A DNA stretch of 64,000 nt from Anthostomella pinea (taxonomy: Eukaryota; Ascomycota; Sordariomycetes; Xylariales; Xylariaceae). The stretch spans positions 1,240,001 to 1,304,000 of the forward strand of contig CAUWAG010000004.1 in NCBI GenBank assembly GCA_963556695.1, given 5' to 3'. Each line of letters begins with the position of its first letter. Positions within the stretch are counted from its first letter, which is position 1. Below, piece after piece: positions 10,590 to 21,560 of this stretch. The notes under the pieces are model-generated. The model did no database searches. It saw only the letters and a program-made list of their open reading frames with translations, and was not told the DNA's origin. The position numbers and the translations under genes were made by a program.

Positions 10590-12045
10590 ATATTAAGAAA
10601 TAACTTAAAAGTCTTTTATTAGCTTAATTTTAAATAGCCTTCTGAACGTAAACGTAATAAAGTAAACCTTGTCTTTATTGTTAAAAATACAAGAACGATA
10701 TTATTTATATAAAAAAGACTTTAATATTACTTTTACATATTATATAAATCTTTTAAGCAACCTTTTTAAAGCTCAACTTTATAATATTCTAGTTAACCTA
10801 GTTTATTAAAATATAAATAACCTTTAAATATATTTAAAGCTTTATAAAACTTGAAAAATGCATATATATATATAAACTTATTAAATTTATAATATGTTAA
10901 TATATTAGCATCATTTACTTATTAAATTTTTAAGTCAAGTTGTTGAAGAATCGTAAATAAAATACTATATAAGCTGAGGGCTAAGGTTAAAGCTTTTATA
11001 AAAAGATCTTTAAACATTTATTATATATTATATATTATAAGTACATTTATATTTTTAAAGAAAATATGGACTTACTTAATTTATAAATAAATATTAAGAT
11101 TATATTTTCAATTTCAATACCTTCTAACTTTCAATTCCGCTATTTTAATTTATAAACTTACATTTTAATATTCATTGAAATATCGTGGTTAAATGTTTAT
11201 AGATATTTTCTTATAGAATAATGCTTTAATTCTTAATAAGTTTTATGTTTTACAATAAACTGTTTTTAATATATCTTAAACTTTTTTTGACTTAATATTA
11301 AATATAATAAGTTCAAGTTGAAAGGTAGTAAAGCTATAAAAATAAACATATAGCAAAAGAGTTTTAAAACGGCTAGTTATAATAAAAACCACACTTAAAT
11401 ACCCTGATATAAACCTTTAAAGTACTTTTTAAAAACTACTCCACTTTTATAAGTATTTAACTTATATTTATTATTTAATACGTCTTTTGGGTAGTTAGTT
11501 ATATACAGATCTTATAAGGTCTTTAAGAAATTTACAAGGTTTAAAACGGTTGAATCTATAATAATATGCGAGTGAGTAATAAGAGTGATATTGTTTAAAT
11601 AAATAAGCGGTATATAAAGTATTTATAATAAGAAGCTTTAAATTATTTATGTCCTGATTTCCGCAGCTTTTAAGATATTTATCTAAATATAGTCTCTTTT
11701 TTATTACATCTATTTTTACGAGCTTTAATAAAGCTATTACGGTTTATGCGTTTAATCAGCGCTTTTATCCGCGCTTTTTTAACGAATCGTCTTTATATTA
11801 CGCTAGCACGCCTTTTAATAATAATAAACGGTTTTATGGCTAATTAACTCAGGTGTTTTTTATCTTAGTAACGAACCTTTTAAAGCTTATTAAAGACTTT
11901 ACATTTACTTTTAGCCTTTTTGTCATTAACAAGAGCTCTTTTTATTCGTAAAATGCGATTATCATAAACCATTTTTCAATTACGGTAATTTTTAATGAGG
12001 TAACTTGATTTGCTATATATATAGTACTTTTTGTTTTTATAATAC

Positions 12046-12538
12046 TGTGACAAGCCGTCTAACCTATAAGGCTAAAGGGTCCTATAGGGTTCATGTTCTA
12101 AGGTAAGTCAACACAAAAGACGATAGAGGCTTCTATTAACTAGAAAACACTCAGATGCTGAGGCTTGGTCTGAACTGGGTTTACTGTGTAGTCGAGTCGT
12201 CAGGAGATTTCTCCTACCTTAGGGTTGGCTAATATGCTTAGATTGATCACTAAGGCGGAGACTATCTATCTATCTAACTGGGAAATGTCCGTCCTTATAT
12301 ATCCAATCTCTCCCTCACTGATAGAGTAGGATCACCTTGTCCAAGAGTGATGCTCACTGGCTCACTCCCTGATCCAGTGATCCTTGCAGGCTCACTTTGT
12401 GATCCAGTGATCCGTCACGTGACCTTTGTTATGTAATCCGTAATACCCATTGTTCTGTTCCTGGCTTCTGATTCTATTGGTCCTTAGTGTACTCCCCTTA
12501 GACCTCTAACAGGCCATGGTATTTGTTGGTTCGTAACA
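12046..12538. mobile_element. LTR-like island C (no clear TSD)
   Basis: A GC-normal island runs from TGTGACAAGCC to TTCGTAACA, about 493 bases. It has TG...CA ends but no matching 5-base flank (aatac against taaat). Inside are a short direct repeat (gatccagtgatcc, twice between 12370 and 12412), a tcacgtgac motif near 12416 and a tatctatc run near 12266. It is probably a solo LTR or recombinant remnant. Confidence 0.5.
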
Positions 12539-13620
12539 TAAATCTGGTATATTTTATTTTATAATCTCTTCATGTAATCATTAATGATAACTTTGAATAT
12601 CATAAAATAACAGAATTTATTATAAAGAATACATAGCTAATAATTAACTTCGAACTATTTTAATTTAACGTTTATTTATTATTTACCGCTTTAAATAGCC
12701 TTAAACTATTGTATTTATTATATTTATAATACTCGTTAATTAATTAATACTAAACATAAAGGATATAACTTTAAAAAAAATATCTTACAATTTATTTTAT
12801 AATACTGTATTAATTTTTACTTATATTAACTATAAATCAGACGTAACCTAAAATAATATATAGAATAATAAACCTTATAATATAAATTAGAAGAAACTAC
12901 AGTTAAACTATTAAAGCATATTCAAACAAAATTTTGCGTAATACTTGTTTTAATCTTTTAACCATAATTTTGAGATAAAAAGATATATCAACGTTAAAAA
13001 GGTTTAAATTTATCCACTTCGTTTAAGTTTAGTTTTTCGAAATATAATAATACTTATTTAATTATAAGTTCTTCACAAATATAACTCATAATATTTTTAA
13101 AAAATTAAAAACTAGGCAGTAGTTTTAAAATTGATTAAAAATACGGTTCTTAAAAAGTTCTTTATAAAAGACTTGAATACTTATTTATCCTTTTGAATGA
13201 TAATTAATCGATAACGTAATTAGTGTTCATAATGCCAGTTTCTTAAATTCATATATACGGTATTGTTTATTTTAATACGTAGAAACTTATAGCTTTTTTT
13301 TACTACGTGTTTTTAACTTATTTTAAGTTATAAGAAAAAGTTATAAAGTTTATTAATCTTTTTAGAATAGTATTCATATTTTATTAATTTATTCAAATAA
13401 TTTTTAACATAATCTTTTAATATAACAAACTATTTTCTTAGTTTTATTATTATTGTTTCCGTTTAAATATAATACGATGAAATTGAGTTCAATTATACGC
13501 TACTTATCACTTATTATAAAAACCATTGATACTTTTTACCAAATAACTTTTATAATAATTATAGTTATTTTATTATAATTAAAACTTTTCTTTGCTTAAA
13601 TCTTTACGTGTGAATTTGGG

Positions 13621-13867
13621 TGTGATAGTTGCTACGTCGCTACCATCGATGATGGTCCTGGGATCACGTGACAGCACGTGACCTCCTGAACGACTGGTTA
13701 TCCCAGACACACTAGGGCTCTGAATTATGGAGCTGATACACTTATCTAGTTGCCTATCAGATTTGGCTGTGCCGTTTAATCTTCTTTTTCCTCTTCAGGC
13801 AGAGATAGTTATACCTACATAGTAAACAAGGGCTTCTATGTAATATTCACATATACAGAACGTCACA
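13621..13867. mobile_element. LTR-like island D inside the RIPed DUF3435 copy
   Basis: A GC-normal island begins TGTGATAGTTGC (possibly at 13609, TGTGAATTT) and ends GAACGTCACA. It carries two CACGTG motifs near 13675. DNA just to its right aligns with the interior of the DUF3435 gene, so the island appears to interrupt that mutated copy. I see no perfect target-site duplication. Confidence 0.5.
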
Positions 13868-14585
13868 ACTATTTAACTATTAACAACCTTAAAGCATAAT
13901 TCAAAACGATATTAAGTACGATAAAAAAAGTCGTTTAACCTTGAAATCCTTCATATTTTTACCGGTTTATTTCTTTTATTTTTAAGCTATCAAGTTACGC
14001 TTATAATCTATCTTACGGCAGGTTGTATAAGCTCTTAATTAAATTTATTCTCGAATTTATGGAGACGTATTCTAAAATAGAAGATATATCAATGTTTATT
14101 TCTAGCAATTTAAAGCTCTTTTATATTAATATTATTAAAGCTTTTAATAAAACCTTTACGGTTTCTAAAACTATACTTAATCTTTTTTCTAACGTTTATA
14201 TCTTTCTTTTTAACATTCTATTTTAGTATTAAGCTTTTTAAGCTTTTAACCTTGTCTTTCCTCGCTATGTGAAGGTTTTTAATATCTACTTTAATAATAA
14301 AAAAGTTGCTTTTACTATGTAAAAACGACCATAAAAACTTATATATATATTATGAAGTTATTATAACCTTTACTATGTTGCAAATACTATGAGCATAACT
14401 TATTACTTATGATATTTTATCGGAGTAAATATAAGGATGAAAAGAGTTTTAAGCCTATAATACTTAACTATCGGATATTTATAACATTCTAATATAAATG
14501 ATAACTTTGATTAAAAACTTGCGTTTTATTTATATATATTAAAAAACCTATCATTTTAACGTTAATAAAGCACTTTATAACTACC
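13868..14585 (+). pseudogene. Heavily mutated (RIPed) DUF3435 copy
   Basis: This AT-rich stretch aligns by eye, in order and in the same orientation, with the DUF3435 gene at 15760-16540. Pairs that match with mostly C-to-T or G-to-A differences include aagctcttaattaaatt (near 14030) against aagcttttaatcaagtt (15959), cttttaaccttgtctttcct (14243) against ctcttagccttgtctgtcct (16176), and a shared attacttatg core (near 14400 and 16335). Similarity fades near 14585, within the segment matching the exon after the last intron. The copy has no open frame beyond 67 codons. It is an older, RIP-saturated relative of the next gene, truncated at its 3' end. Confidence 0.75.
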
Positions 14586-15028
14586 TTAAACAAAAAGACA
14601 GCGACTGCGCTGCCTATTTCGGCATGTTCTGCCTCCAAGTCCGGCAGTGCATTTGCCAGCGATCCAACGCCGCTTTAAGCTGCATACCCCACCATGCCTC
14701 ACTATGCCCATGGGCCTTGTACTTCGATGTATCGTTCAAAGTACATCATGACCCAAATCCTGGACTCTTATTTAGTTCGGTATCTGGCACCAATACTGTG
14801 TTCTTTCCCTTCCCTTGCTTGCTTGGCCTGTTAGCAGCATAACCAGAGATGGCTCATATATTCCTTTTAAATACCAGTTCTCTTGCTCCAGTTGGTTAAT
14901 AATGTTTTTGCGTTTGCTCTTCCTCTTTACCTCCAGTTGAGTGAGCGCAACCTCTTCTAACGAACTGCACTTATTATGATCGAGTATCCCTTATAGCATT
15001 ACTAGCATGGCCCGCCAACGCGTCCACA
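14586..15028. other. Junction and 5' flank of the second DUF3435 copy
   Basis: Base composition returns abruptly to normal near 14590. No gene is visible. This is where the left end of an element carrying the DUF3435 gene would be expected, but I see no clear inverted or direct terminal repeat. Confidence 0.4.
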
Positions 15029-17476
15029 ATGACCCATGCAACTCATGAACTCACCCACGACTTGTACGACACAGACGCATCTTTCTCTGCAATAGGGGAT
15101 GCGGATGCTGACGACTTCCTTAACGTGGACGAGGATATATCCAGCCTAGAAAGCGATGTGACGGACTTAGAGGACTTTAGTGACGACGATTTCAACGTTA
15201 CAGATCAAGTCTATCTTTGTAGGGAATGTTCATCCGCCAGAATACTACCAGAGGGCGCTACAAGAGTTCAACAAGAGTGCTTTTGACAGCGGAAATTACA
15301 GTCCTAGAAGCACAGTGCTACTTGACGCAATTGAGAAGCAGTGGCGGACGTAAGTCATTCTAGTACTTTATTTCTTCTTATGCTAATGATATTTTTTTTG
15401 CAGGTTCTGCACCGACGTACTGGGACGGGATCCCCAGACTTGCTTCGAGTCTATTGATATCCGTCTCCTCTATAACTTTTTCCATTGGTCCTTGAACCAA
15501 ATGGTTGGCAAGAATAGACAGAAAAAGGGGAACAAAAAAGAGCAGTTCACTAGGCACAAATTGGAAGGTCTTTCGTCTTGTGTATGAGACGGCCATGGGT
15601 GCGAAGCTTGATCCGAAATTGAATCGCAACATGCATATGGTAAGTAGGAATTTGATGACCCACCAAAGACCTGTTTCTAATATTTTCTTTTAGGTCTTAA
15701 GATCACTAGTAAAGAAACACAAACTGAGCGACCAAAAGAGGGAAAACTGCTATATAACCATTGACGACCTTAAAGCGCGGATTGAGACAACACTGAACAC
15801 GATAAGGAAGTTGTTTGACCTTAGGGAGCTCCAAATTCTTACTGTTTTATTTCTTCTCTTCCTGGTTCCTGCCGGCTCGCGCCCAAAATCCATCTTGCGG
15901 CTCCGATTTGGAGATATTTGGGTTGTATTAACGAGAGATCTAGACGGCGGGCCACACAAGCTTTTAATCAAGTTTACTCTCAAGTTTACTAAGACGTACC
16001 TTGGGACAAAAGGTACGTAAGTGTTTTATCCTGGCAACTTGGTGCTCTTTGATATTAATACCACGGGTGCTTTAGTAAGACGTTCACGATCTCTGAAACC
16101 ATGTTTGATCCATCCTTACTTCTCAGCTCTCATGTCTTCCTCCTTGGTATCTTGTTCCACATCAAGCTTTCCGGGCTCTTAGCCTTGTCTGTCCTTGCCA
16201 TCTAGACGATCTTGATATCCACCCCAACAAGAAGGAGTTGCCTTTGCCACTCAGAGACAACCTTAAAGACGTATACATATTTTGCCGAGTCATTACACTG
16301 CTACCGGGCTGCAGATATCACAGGCAAAACCCATTACTTATGGTATGATGTCGGTGTAGATTAAGAGCATTGGAGAGATTCTAGGCCTTCAATACCCGAT
16401 TATCGCATATTCATTGTGCTATAATGCAGGCAATGAACTGGACCAGAGCCGTACGTTCTATCTGTACTTCCAAAGAATCTATTGTGCTGATATTTTAATG
16501 CAGCCGACGTTAGTGAAGCACTCTGTAACCTGACGCTAGATCACGCCAATTCAACCCCTTTCCAAAAGCATTACCTCGGTTGCACTGTTTGCGCAGACCT
16601 GTGGGGAATCCTTTGCGGCCAGAAGCCGCAATAAACACTATTAAAACAATCCTGTAGTATTGGTCATTTGATGAGCAAGCAGCGACCAGTAGATCTTACT
16701 GCTGAGCAAGCGGCGTCCGTTAACACAGATCCCAATGTGAGGCGGCTTACAAAACAACTAAGAACCTACGACTAGGGACAAAACAGCAGATCGATACGCA
16801 ATAAGAACTTCAAAATCTAAAACAGAGGCTGAAGAGGTTGCTCCTCTCAAAGATCTGAGAAGACTGGACAGACGAGCAGTCCATAGATGACATAGAACAC
16901 CAATTACAAGACGTTGCATTCACCAAACCCGTACTGATGGACATAGCCTATTGTCCGCAACTTCCAGCGCAGAAACAACTAGTTAAGGTCTTGACTGCGC
17001 CTGTCGACCCTACTCTTCAAGACCAATATTGACGAAGGGACGATGCTATCAATGCAATAATTACCTACTGTAGCGTTGAGAAAGAACAAACTTCACGTCA
17101 CAAATTCACCTCGCCGACCAAAAAAGCACAATTCAAACCCATGCCTAGGCCACTAGAGGATAACCCCGTTTCTATTACTAGGCTGTCTGTGTTTGTTCAT
17201 AATGATAGAGAAAGACCTAAAAGATGCTTCTTATGCATTGGAGCCACGCTTCCTCTGGAGCCTGATGACCCTCGTATAGAAGATCTCACGTATGAATTCT
17301 ACACCCCCGGAGATCTGACGAAGCACTTTAAGCAGAAATATTCATCCCTTTTAGCGCAAGATTCGACACCAGAATGTGAAGTCTGCGATTTCACACTGTC
17401 TTTTAAGATGCATCTACAAAACCATGCCTTGCGGGTTCACGGCACTGTCATAAGGGCTTTCATATATCTAATGTAG
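15029..17476 (+). pseudogene. DUF3435 tyrosine-recombinase-like gene (Starship-captain family), lightly mutated
   Basis: From ATG 15029 an acidic N-terminus leads into HPPEYYQRALQEF, then the DUF3435 core: SLGTNWKVFRLVYE, DLKARIETTL, LFLLFLVPAGSRP, LRFGDIWVVL, GGPHKLLIKFTLKFTKTYLG, LALDHAN-type (LTLDHANS) and HYLG, and AEQAASVN. Its C-terminus has two Cys/His motifs, CFLC...H and a full CX2CX12HX4H finger (CEVC...H...H, about 17374-17436). Four introns (15350-15403, 15640-15693, 16017-16075, 16451-16503) have clean GT/AG ends. Frameshifts lie near 15200, 15527, 16190 and 16780, with stops including those near 16358, 16630 and 17030. Judged against the family as I know it, the Arg of the YSLRYNA motif is Cys here and a finger His is Tyr, both C-to-T. 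DUF3435 proteins include the captains that move giant Starship elements; this copy must be inactive. Confidence 0.8.
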
Positions 17477-17689
17477 TAAAGCTGGGAATTAGATAATAGG
17501 GACATACAGGTGATACAGGGTCTTGGAAACAGCGGATAATAACTTGAATTTACTAAAGTACGTTTTATTAGATATAATCCTACTGAACAATTTTAAAGAT
17601 AGATTATATTATGTATATGTGAGGTTCTTTGTCAATCTTGTGTTTTCTATCAGTATGCTGATGGCTCAGTCCAACTGGCCTGCCTCGCC
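17477..17689. other. Spacer between DUF3435 pseudogene and minisatellite
   Basis: AT-rich spacer with a short open frame (17523-17789) that runs into the minisatellite and looks non-coding. Confidence 0.4.
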
Positions 17690-18060
17690 CAACACCGCCT
17701 ACCTGATTAAGACGCCTGCTCAATCCAGAAATCGGGCACCGCATGCTTGTCCAGACACCGCCTGCTTAACTCGGACACCGCTTGCTTAACTCGGACACCG
17801 CCTGCTTAACTCGGACACCGCCTGCTTAGATAGGACACCGCCTGCTTAGATAAGACACCGCCTGCTTAGATCGGACACTGCCTGCTTAGATCGGACACCG
17901 CCTTTAAATCAGGTGAGTGAGGAGTAGGCAAATCTAGTAGGCGGTAAATGAGCGGAGTAGGCGCTAAGTAAGAGGGCAGGCAGGCGGTGAGAAGAACAAG
18001 CAGGCGGTGAGTGAATGGGCAGGCAGTAAGAAAAAAGGGCAGGCGGTGAGCTGTATGTAG
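17690..18060. repeat. 20-bp minisatellite in two inverted halves
   Basis: Left half: the unit gacaccgcctgcttaactcg recurs exactly every 20 bases from 17754 to 17913 (eight copies starting 17754, 17774 ... 17894), with two or three decayed copies from about 17690. Right half (17914-18060): the period is again about 20, but the core is gcaggcggtgag, the reverse complement of the left core (ccgcctgc). The two halves together form a long imperfect palindrome able to fold into a hairpin or cruciform. No repeat-spacer organisation is present. Confidence 0.85.
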
Positions 18061-18639
18061 GGATGGCACAGGGTTTAGATAGCTGGTGACACTGAGATGG
18101 TATGGGGTCCACACTTCCTTCATCTGGTATGTGCGTAAATTTGCATTGCGTGCCATTATTTTCTTACGTATCGCCACTCTCGCGCGTGGCGTTACCTGTC
18201 TCGTAACCTCAAGAGTCTTTGGCTAGATATTGCCTAGTAGATATATCTTTCCTTATTTAAACTATTTGATACTGTTAGGTACGACTCCTTGCATGCCTTT
18301 ATCACGCTTGTTTGATTTTGTATTGATCTAGGAAACCACTTTGCTGAATGGATATATGTCATTATAGTTCCAAATGCTTTGACACGAAGCCTAAGGTATA
18401 CACTCCCATTTGACGTTACCCTCGTTCCTCCTGCGCATGGTGCCATGCGATACAAGCTGACTCAGCTTGCTGTCTATCCTAAGTTTGACATACTTAAGTC
18501 AGTAACTGTGTATGTCTTTTTGAAGGCAGGGTTTAAACATGAAGCCCGAAGTAAGCACTCTCATTCAATGTGACCCTTCTTTATCCCATACATGGTGTCA
18601 TATGTCACGTACTCTTTTTAGAGGGCCAGCCGTCATCCT
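18061..18639. other. No supported gene
   Basis: Mixed composition with a 103-codon frame produced by the minisatellite on the minus strand. I see no motif-bearing coding sequence. Confidence 0.4.
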
Positions 18640-19830
18640 AGTACCGTGAACAATGGTTTGACCTACCATTGAAGTATATCTCTTCAGCCTTACTGCCAGA
18701 TGGACTAACAAAGTACTGGAGATGGTACATTAATGCTTTGCCCATACCTTGGCGGATTTTGAACAGGACTTTAGCAGCTCCTCTAGGACCTCAAACAAAA
18801 TTCTCGGCTTGAGCTTATAGACTTTCTTGTACCTTGGGCATAAAAGCTCCAGGACTTTTTCTCGTTGGTCTGGGTTTTTGGAGCGGATTCTTAAAGTAAT
18901 AGCCTTAAAAAAAGGATAACAATTATTCCCACAAAGCCTGAGCCCTTATGAGTTCAGATCCAAAATCGCTGCTGCTGGTTTCAAACACTTGACTGTGCTA
19001 AATTTGATGCCCAGAGTGAAGCCGTTCTAGAGAGTGTAAGTATTATAAATACAGCCTGGAGGCAGGTAGGTTACTTGATCTTCTGTCTGAACACAGAATT
19101 CACCGCCTTCAAGCCGGCCTTGGAGCTCGATAAAGGCGGCATCAGATCGGTGTGCTGCAGAGAATTCTTAAATATTAAAAGGAGTCAAGGGATAGAGTGC
19201 CCAAAACTTGACGCATTCTCTATAGAGCAGTGTGACACCATGTTTTCCGTGGTCTAGATATATTGTCTCGTTAATATATCGCTTGCAGCATGATCAGATC
19301 TCACGTACCAACATGAAGCCCTGCAGCTGAATACTTAGGAGTAATATTTGTTGTCATGATAGGGCAGATATCTTGATATATAGGGACCTGTCCAAGTAGT
19401 CGCTCCAGGATCTTGATTTTGACTGACTTAGCGGCCATATTGATAGCGTATAGAGTAGACGATAGATCCAGACTGTCTAGCTGTCGCATAACGGTTTGAA
19501 AACGCGGTTTATCAAGAGGATTAGGAGGATTACGTCAGGAATAGATTTTTGTTGTCTATTTCCGAAACCTATGAAGCAGGTCTGTAAGATAGTCCTCTAA
19601 AGACGGCTTTTCCTTCTAATATTTGACTACAGAAAAAAGCATGAGAGATTGTAACCCAAGGCCGGCCCAGTTCTGAGTCACCGCCGTCTCTCTAGACAGA
19701 TTAAGATTTAACAGTCTGCCAGTCCTCTTGATCTCCCTTGCGTACGCAGAAGATAGATACGATAAAGGGCCACCCGTGGTGCTAAGGAATTCGTGCATAA
19801 GGAAATCTATCTCGTCTTTCGGGGGTTGCT
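18640..19830 (-). pseudogene. Decayed cupin/JmjC-like protein gene
   Basis: On the minus strand one frame can be read from about 19830 (DEIDFLMHEFLSTTGGPL) through in-frame stops (a TAG near 19615, a second TAG and a TGA between 19500 and 19560) to LHVG. A 55-base intron follows (19254-19308, GTACGT...CTAG). The next exon reads DHGKHGVTLLYRECVKFW, then GGEFCVQTEDQVTYLPPGC and NGFTLGIKFS. An alternation of H-x-D-H-type start, a W/K-F-W strand and a YLPPGC-type strand is typical of JmjC-like cupins in fungi, which use Fe(II) and 2-oxoglutarate when intact. Three more stops lie downstream. The stops are TAG/TGA in contexts where CAG/CGA would be one transition away. The family is a tentative match; the decay is clear. 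Confidence 0.5.
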
Positions 19831-20479
19831 ATGATCTGTGCTTCTGCTAACGGCTGAAGATCAGAAAGGTGGCCGGTCTTTATAGAACGTAATTAGCAAG
19901 GCAAAAAAAGATGATAAAACCCATATTTTGTAGTTTAAAGAATAAGATCATTTACCGGATGTGCTTTCTGCTGTGCATTGTCTTTGTGTATTTGGGTTCC
20001 AATGTACCTTTTCTTTCCCTTTCTTGATATAATAACATCGCAAATTTTGTAAGTTATCTGATGTGTCTCATTATGTCTTTATTGGTGGCGTGCAAAAGTT
20101 ACTTCTCGAGATCTTTCTGTTACATGTATTGCAGGGTCGATAGTCTGATATCTCTGGACCTCCGATTGAAAAGGGGGTCGATAAACTCTACAGAGGGCGA
20201 GAAGGAGGGGGACATGGGTTGAGGGGGGACGAGGGGGGACGAGGGGGGACAATGAGTGGTGGTGCTTATGGGTCTAGCTTATCCTCAGATACGGCTAGGC
20301 TAGCTTTATATGGGCCAAAAACCTATGTCAAGTCATCTTGCTTCTCCCATCCCGGGCAGTGGTAGGCACACCCTACACTCTTTCTGGGTGATCGCCACGA
20401 ATTTAGTGACTTCCATGGCCTCTGATTCGTTCACATACAGTGCCTTCGGTGTAGCTGCCTTTCCTACTACATGAACATC
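19831..20479. other. No supported gene; short tandem repeat
   Basis: It contains three exact copies of gaggggggac at 20221-20250. No coding sequence is recognised. Confidence 0.5.
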
Positions 20480-21560
20480 TTAGCGACAGGGATTAAAACC
20501 ATGTTTTCTCATAGCTGTTTCAACAGCTATAAACCAACTATATAAATATATCCGCATATTGATAGAGGCTGTGGCCAGTGATTCAGGCCAATCCCCAAGT
20601 CCACGTTGCATGGGTGATGAAAATTCAGTTTCTTCGGTGGCATCCGAGGGGAGCAGTTGCCATCTAGAAGTACCCATATTTGACACGCGGGTGGTGCTCT
20701 GCTGTTCGGGATCGGATTCGTATTTGATGACGTGGAAAACGACGAGTTCGTGATTCGTCAGCACGAAACCAAAGGAAATGTTCATATCGATACAATGTTA
20801 AACCATCTGAGCCAAATACGCCTCAGGGCACGCTGTTGTGCCCGGAAGGGAATCCGTATTCTTAGTGATGCTCGGCTTCTTAAGCTTTGTATTGCCCCAG
20901 GCAAAGATTTTTTCATCTAGATGAGCGAGAAGGGGCGTGGTTTCGCGTCCCCGTCCACAACGATCCAGTCGGGAGCGATCTTGGTCTCCTTTTCTCCTTC
21001 GAGTCTGCTTGTGTCCGTGCCCCAACTAGAGAATAGCTTGCGGGTTCCAATGATGGACAACCGACCTGGGACGGCGGCGTCGAGCACGACGTTGACGCGG
21101 TGTATCAAGGTCAGACCGTAAAGGTCCTGCACCACCCTCTCGGTAGCAGCGTAGCGTTGCCATGTTATGATATGAGGTCGCCAGCCTTCTGGGTAAGGAC
21201 TGTCGCGGCGTAAATAAGGCTGTATGGAGGCGGGATTCTCTTTTAGACACTCCCATTTCCTGAGCCCGCGCCGCTCGACTCAGAGGGTTTCGTACTTCGT
21301 GTCAGTCTGAGACAGCCTGGCATCTTTAGGATACGCAAATGCTATCTCGCCGGTCGGCACGCGCAAAATTTGGCCGATGGTGGTTCGTGTTGTTATATTC
21401 AGATCGTGGAAACACACACGCAGCTCTTTAACCGAAACCATGGTGTGAGGGCCGCAAACGGTATAGATATAACGCTGTATCTGCCACTGCTGCCTGTCCC
21501 ACCTGGCCTCATAGGGCTGGCTCGCTTCCCGCACGTATGGATCATGGTCTCCGTTTATGG
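20480..21560 (-). pseudogene. Decayed nuclease-like fungal protein gene
   Basis: The minus-strand frame reads DHDPYVREASQPYEARW near 21550, passes a TGA at about 21280, and continues to PGRLSIIGTRKLFSSWG and then APDWIVVDGDAKPRPF. A frameshift and TAG follow near 20920, and the next frame (20798-21025) reads GNTKLKK...IDSLPGTT-like sequence and YLAQMV, a TAA, then NISFGFVLTNHELVVFHVIK to a stop at 20480. An APDWIV Asp followed by a strand with x-x-TK resembles the PD-(D/E)XK arrangement in fungal restriction-endonuclease-like proteins. The expected Glu of ExK would be Asn here. It spans about 350 codons. The nuclease call rests on motif spacing only. Confidence 0.4.

Larger units (their letters stand above)
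8870..14585. repeat. AT-rich, RIP-like block with embedded GC islands
   Basis: Apart from four short islands, the block is dominated by A and T with very frequent TpA, and has no usable reading frame for several kb. This is the appearance of DNA mutated by RIP (C-to-T in duplicated DNA) and held as heterochromatin. The right end (13868-14585) can still be aligned by eye to the DUF3435 gene that follows, which shows the block contains mutated former genes or elements. The rest could not be assigned by eye. Boundaries are approximate, and no TpA/ApT index was computed. Confidence 0.85.

Noticed and set aside
12046..13867. Islands C and D as the two LTRs of one element
   Set aside because: Their ends look alike (TGTGA... 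and ...CA), but internal sequences differ and they are different lengths, so they are not a matching LTR pair.
17690..18060. A regular repeat array that could suggest CRISPR
   Set aside because: The repeat has no unique spacers; units abut with a 20-base period, and the genome is eukaryotic. It is a minisatellite.
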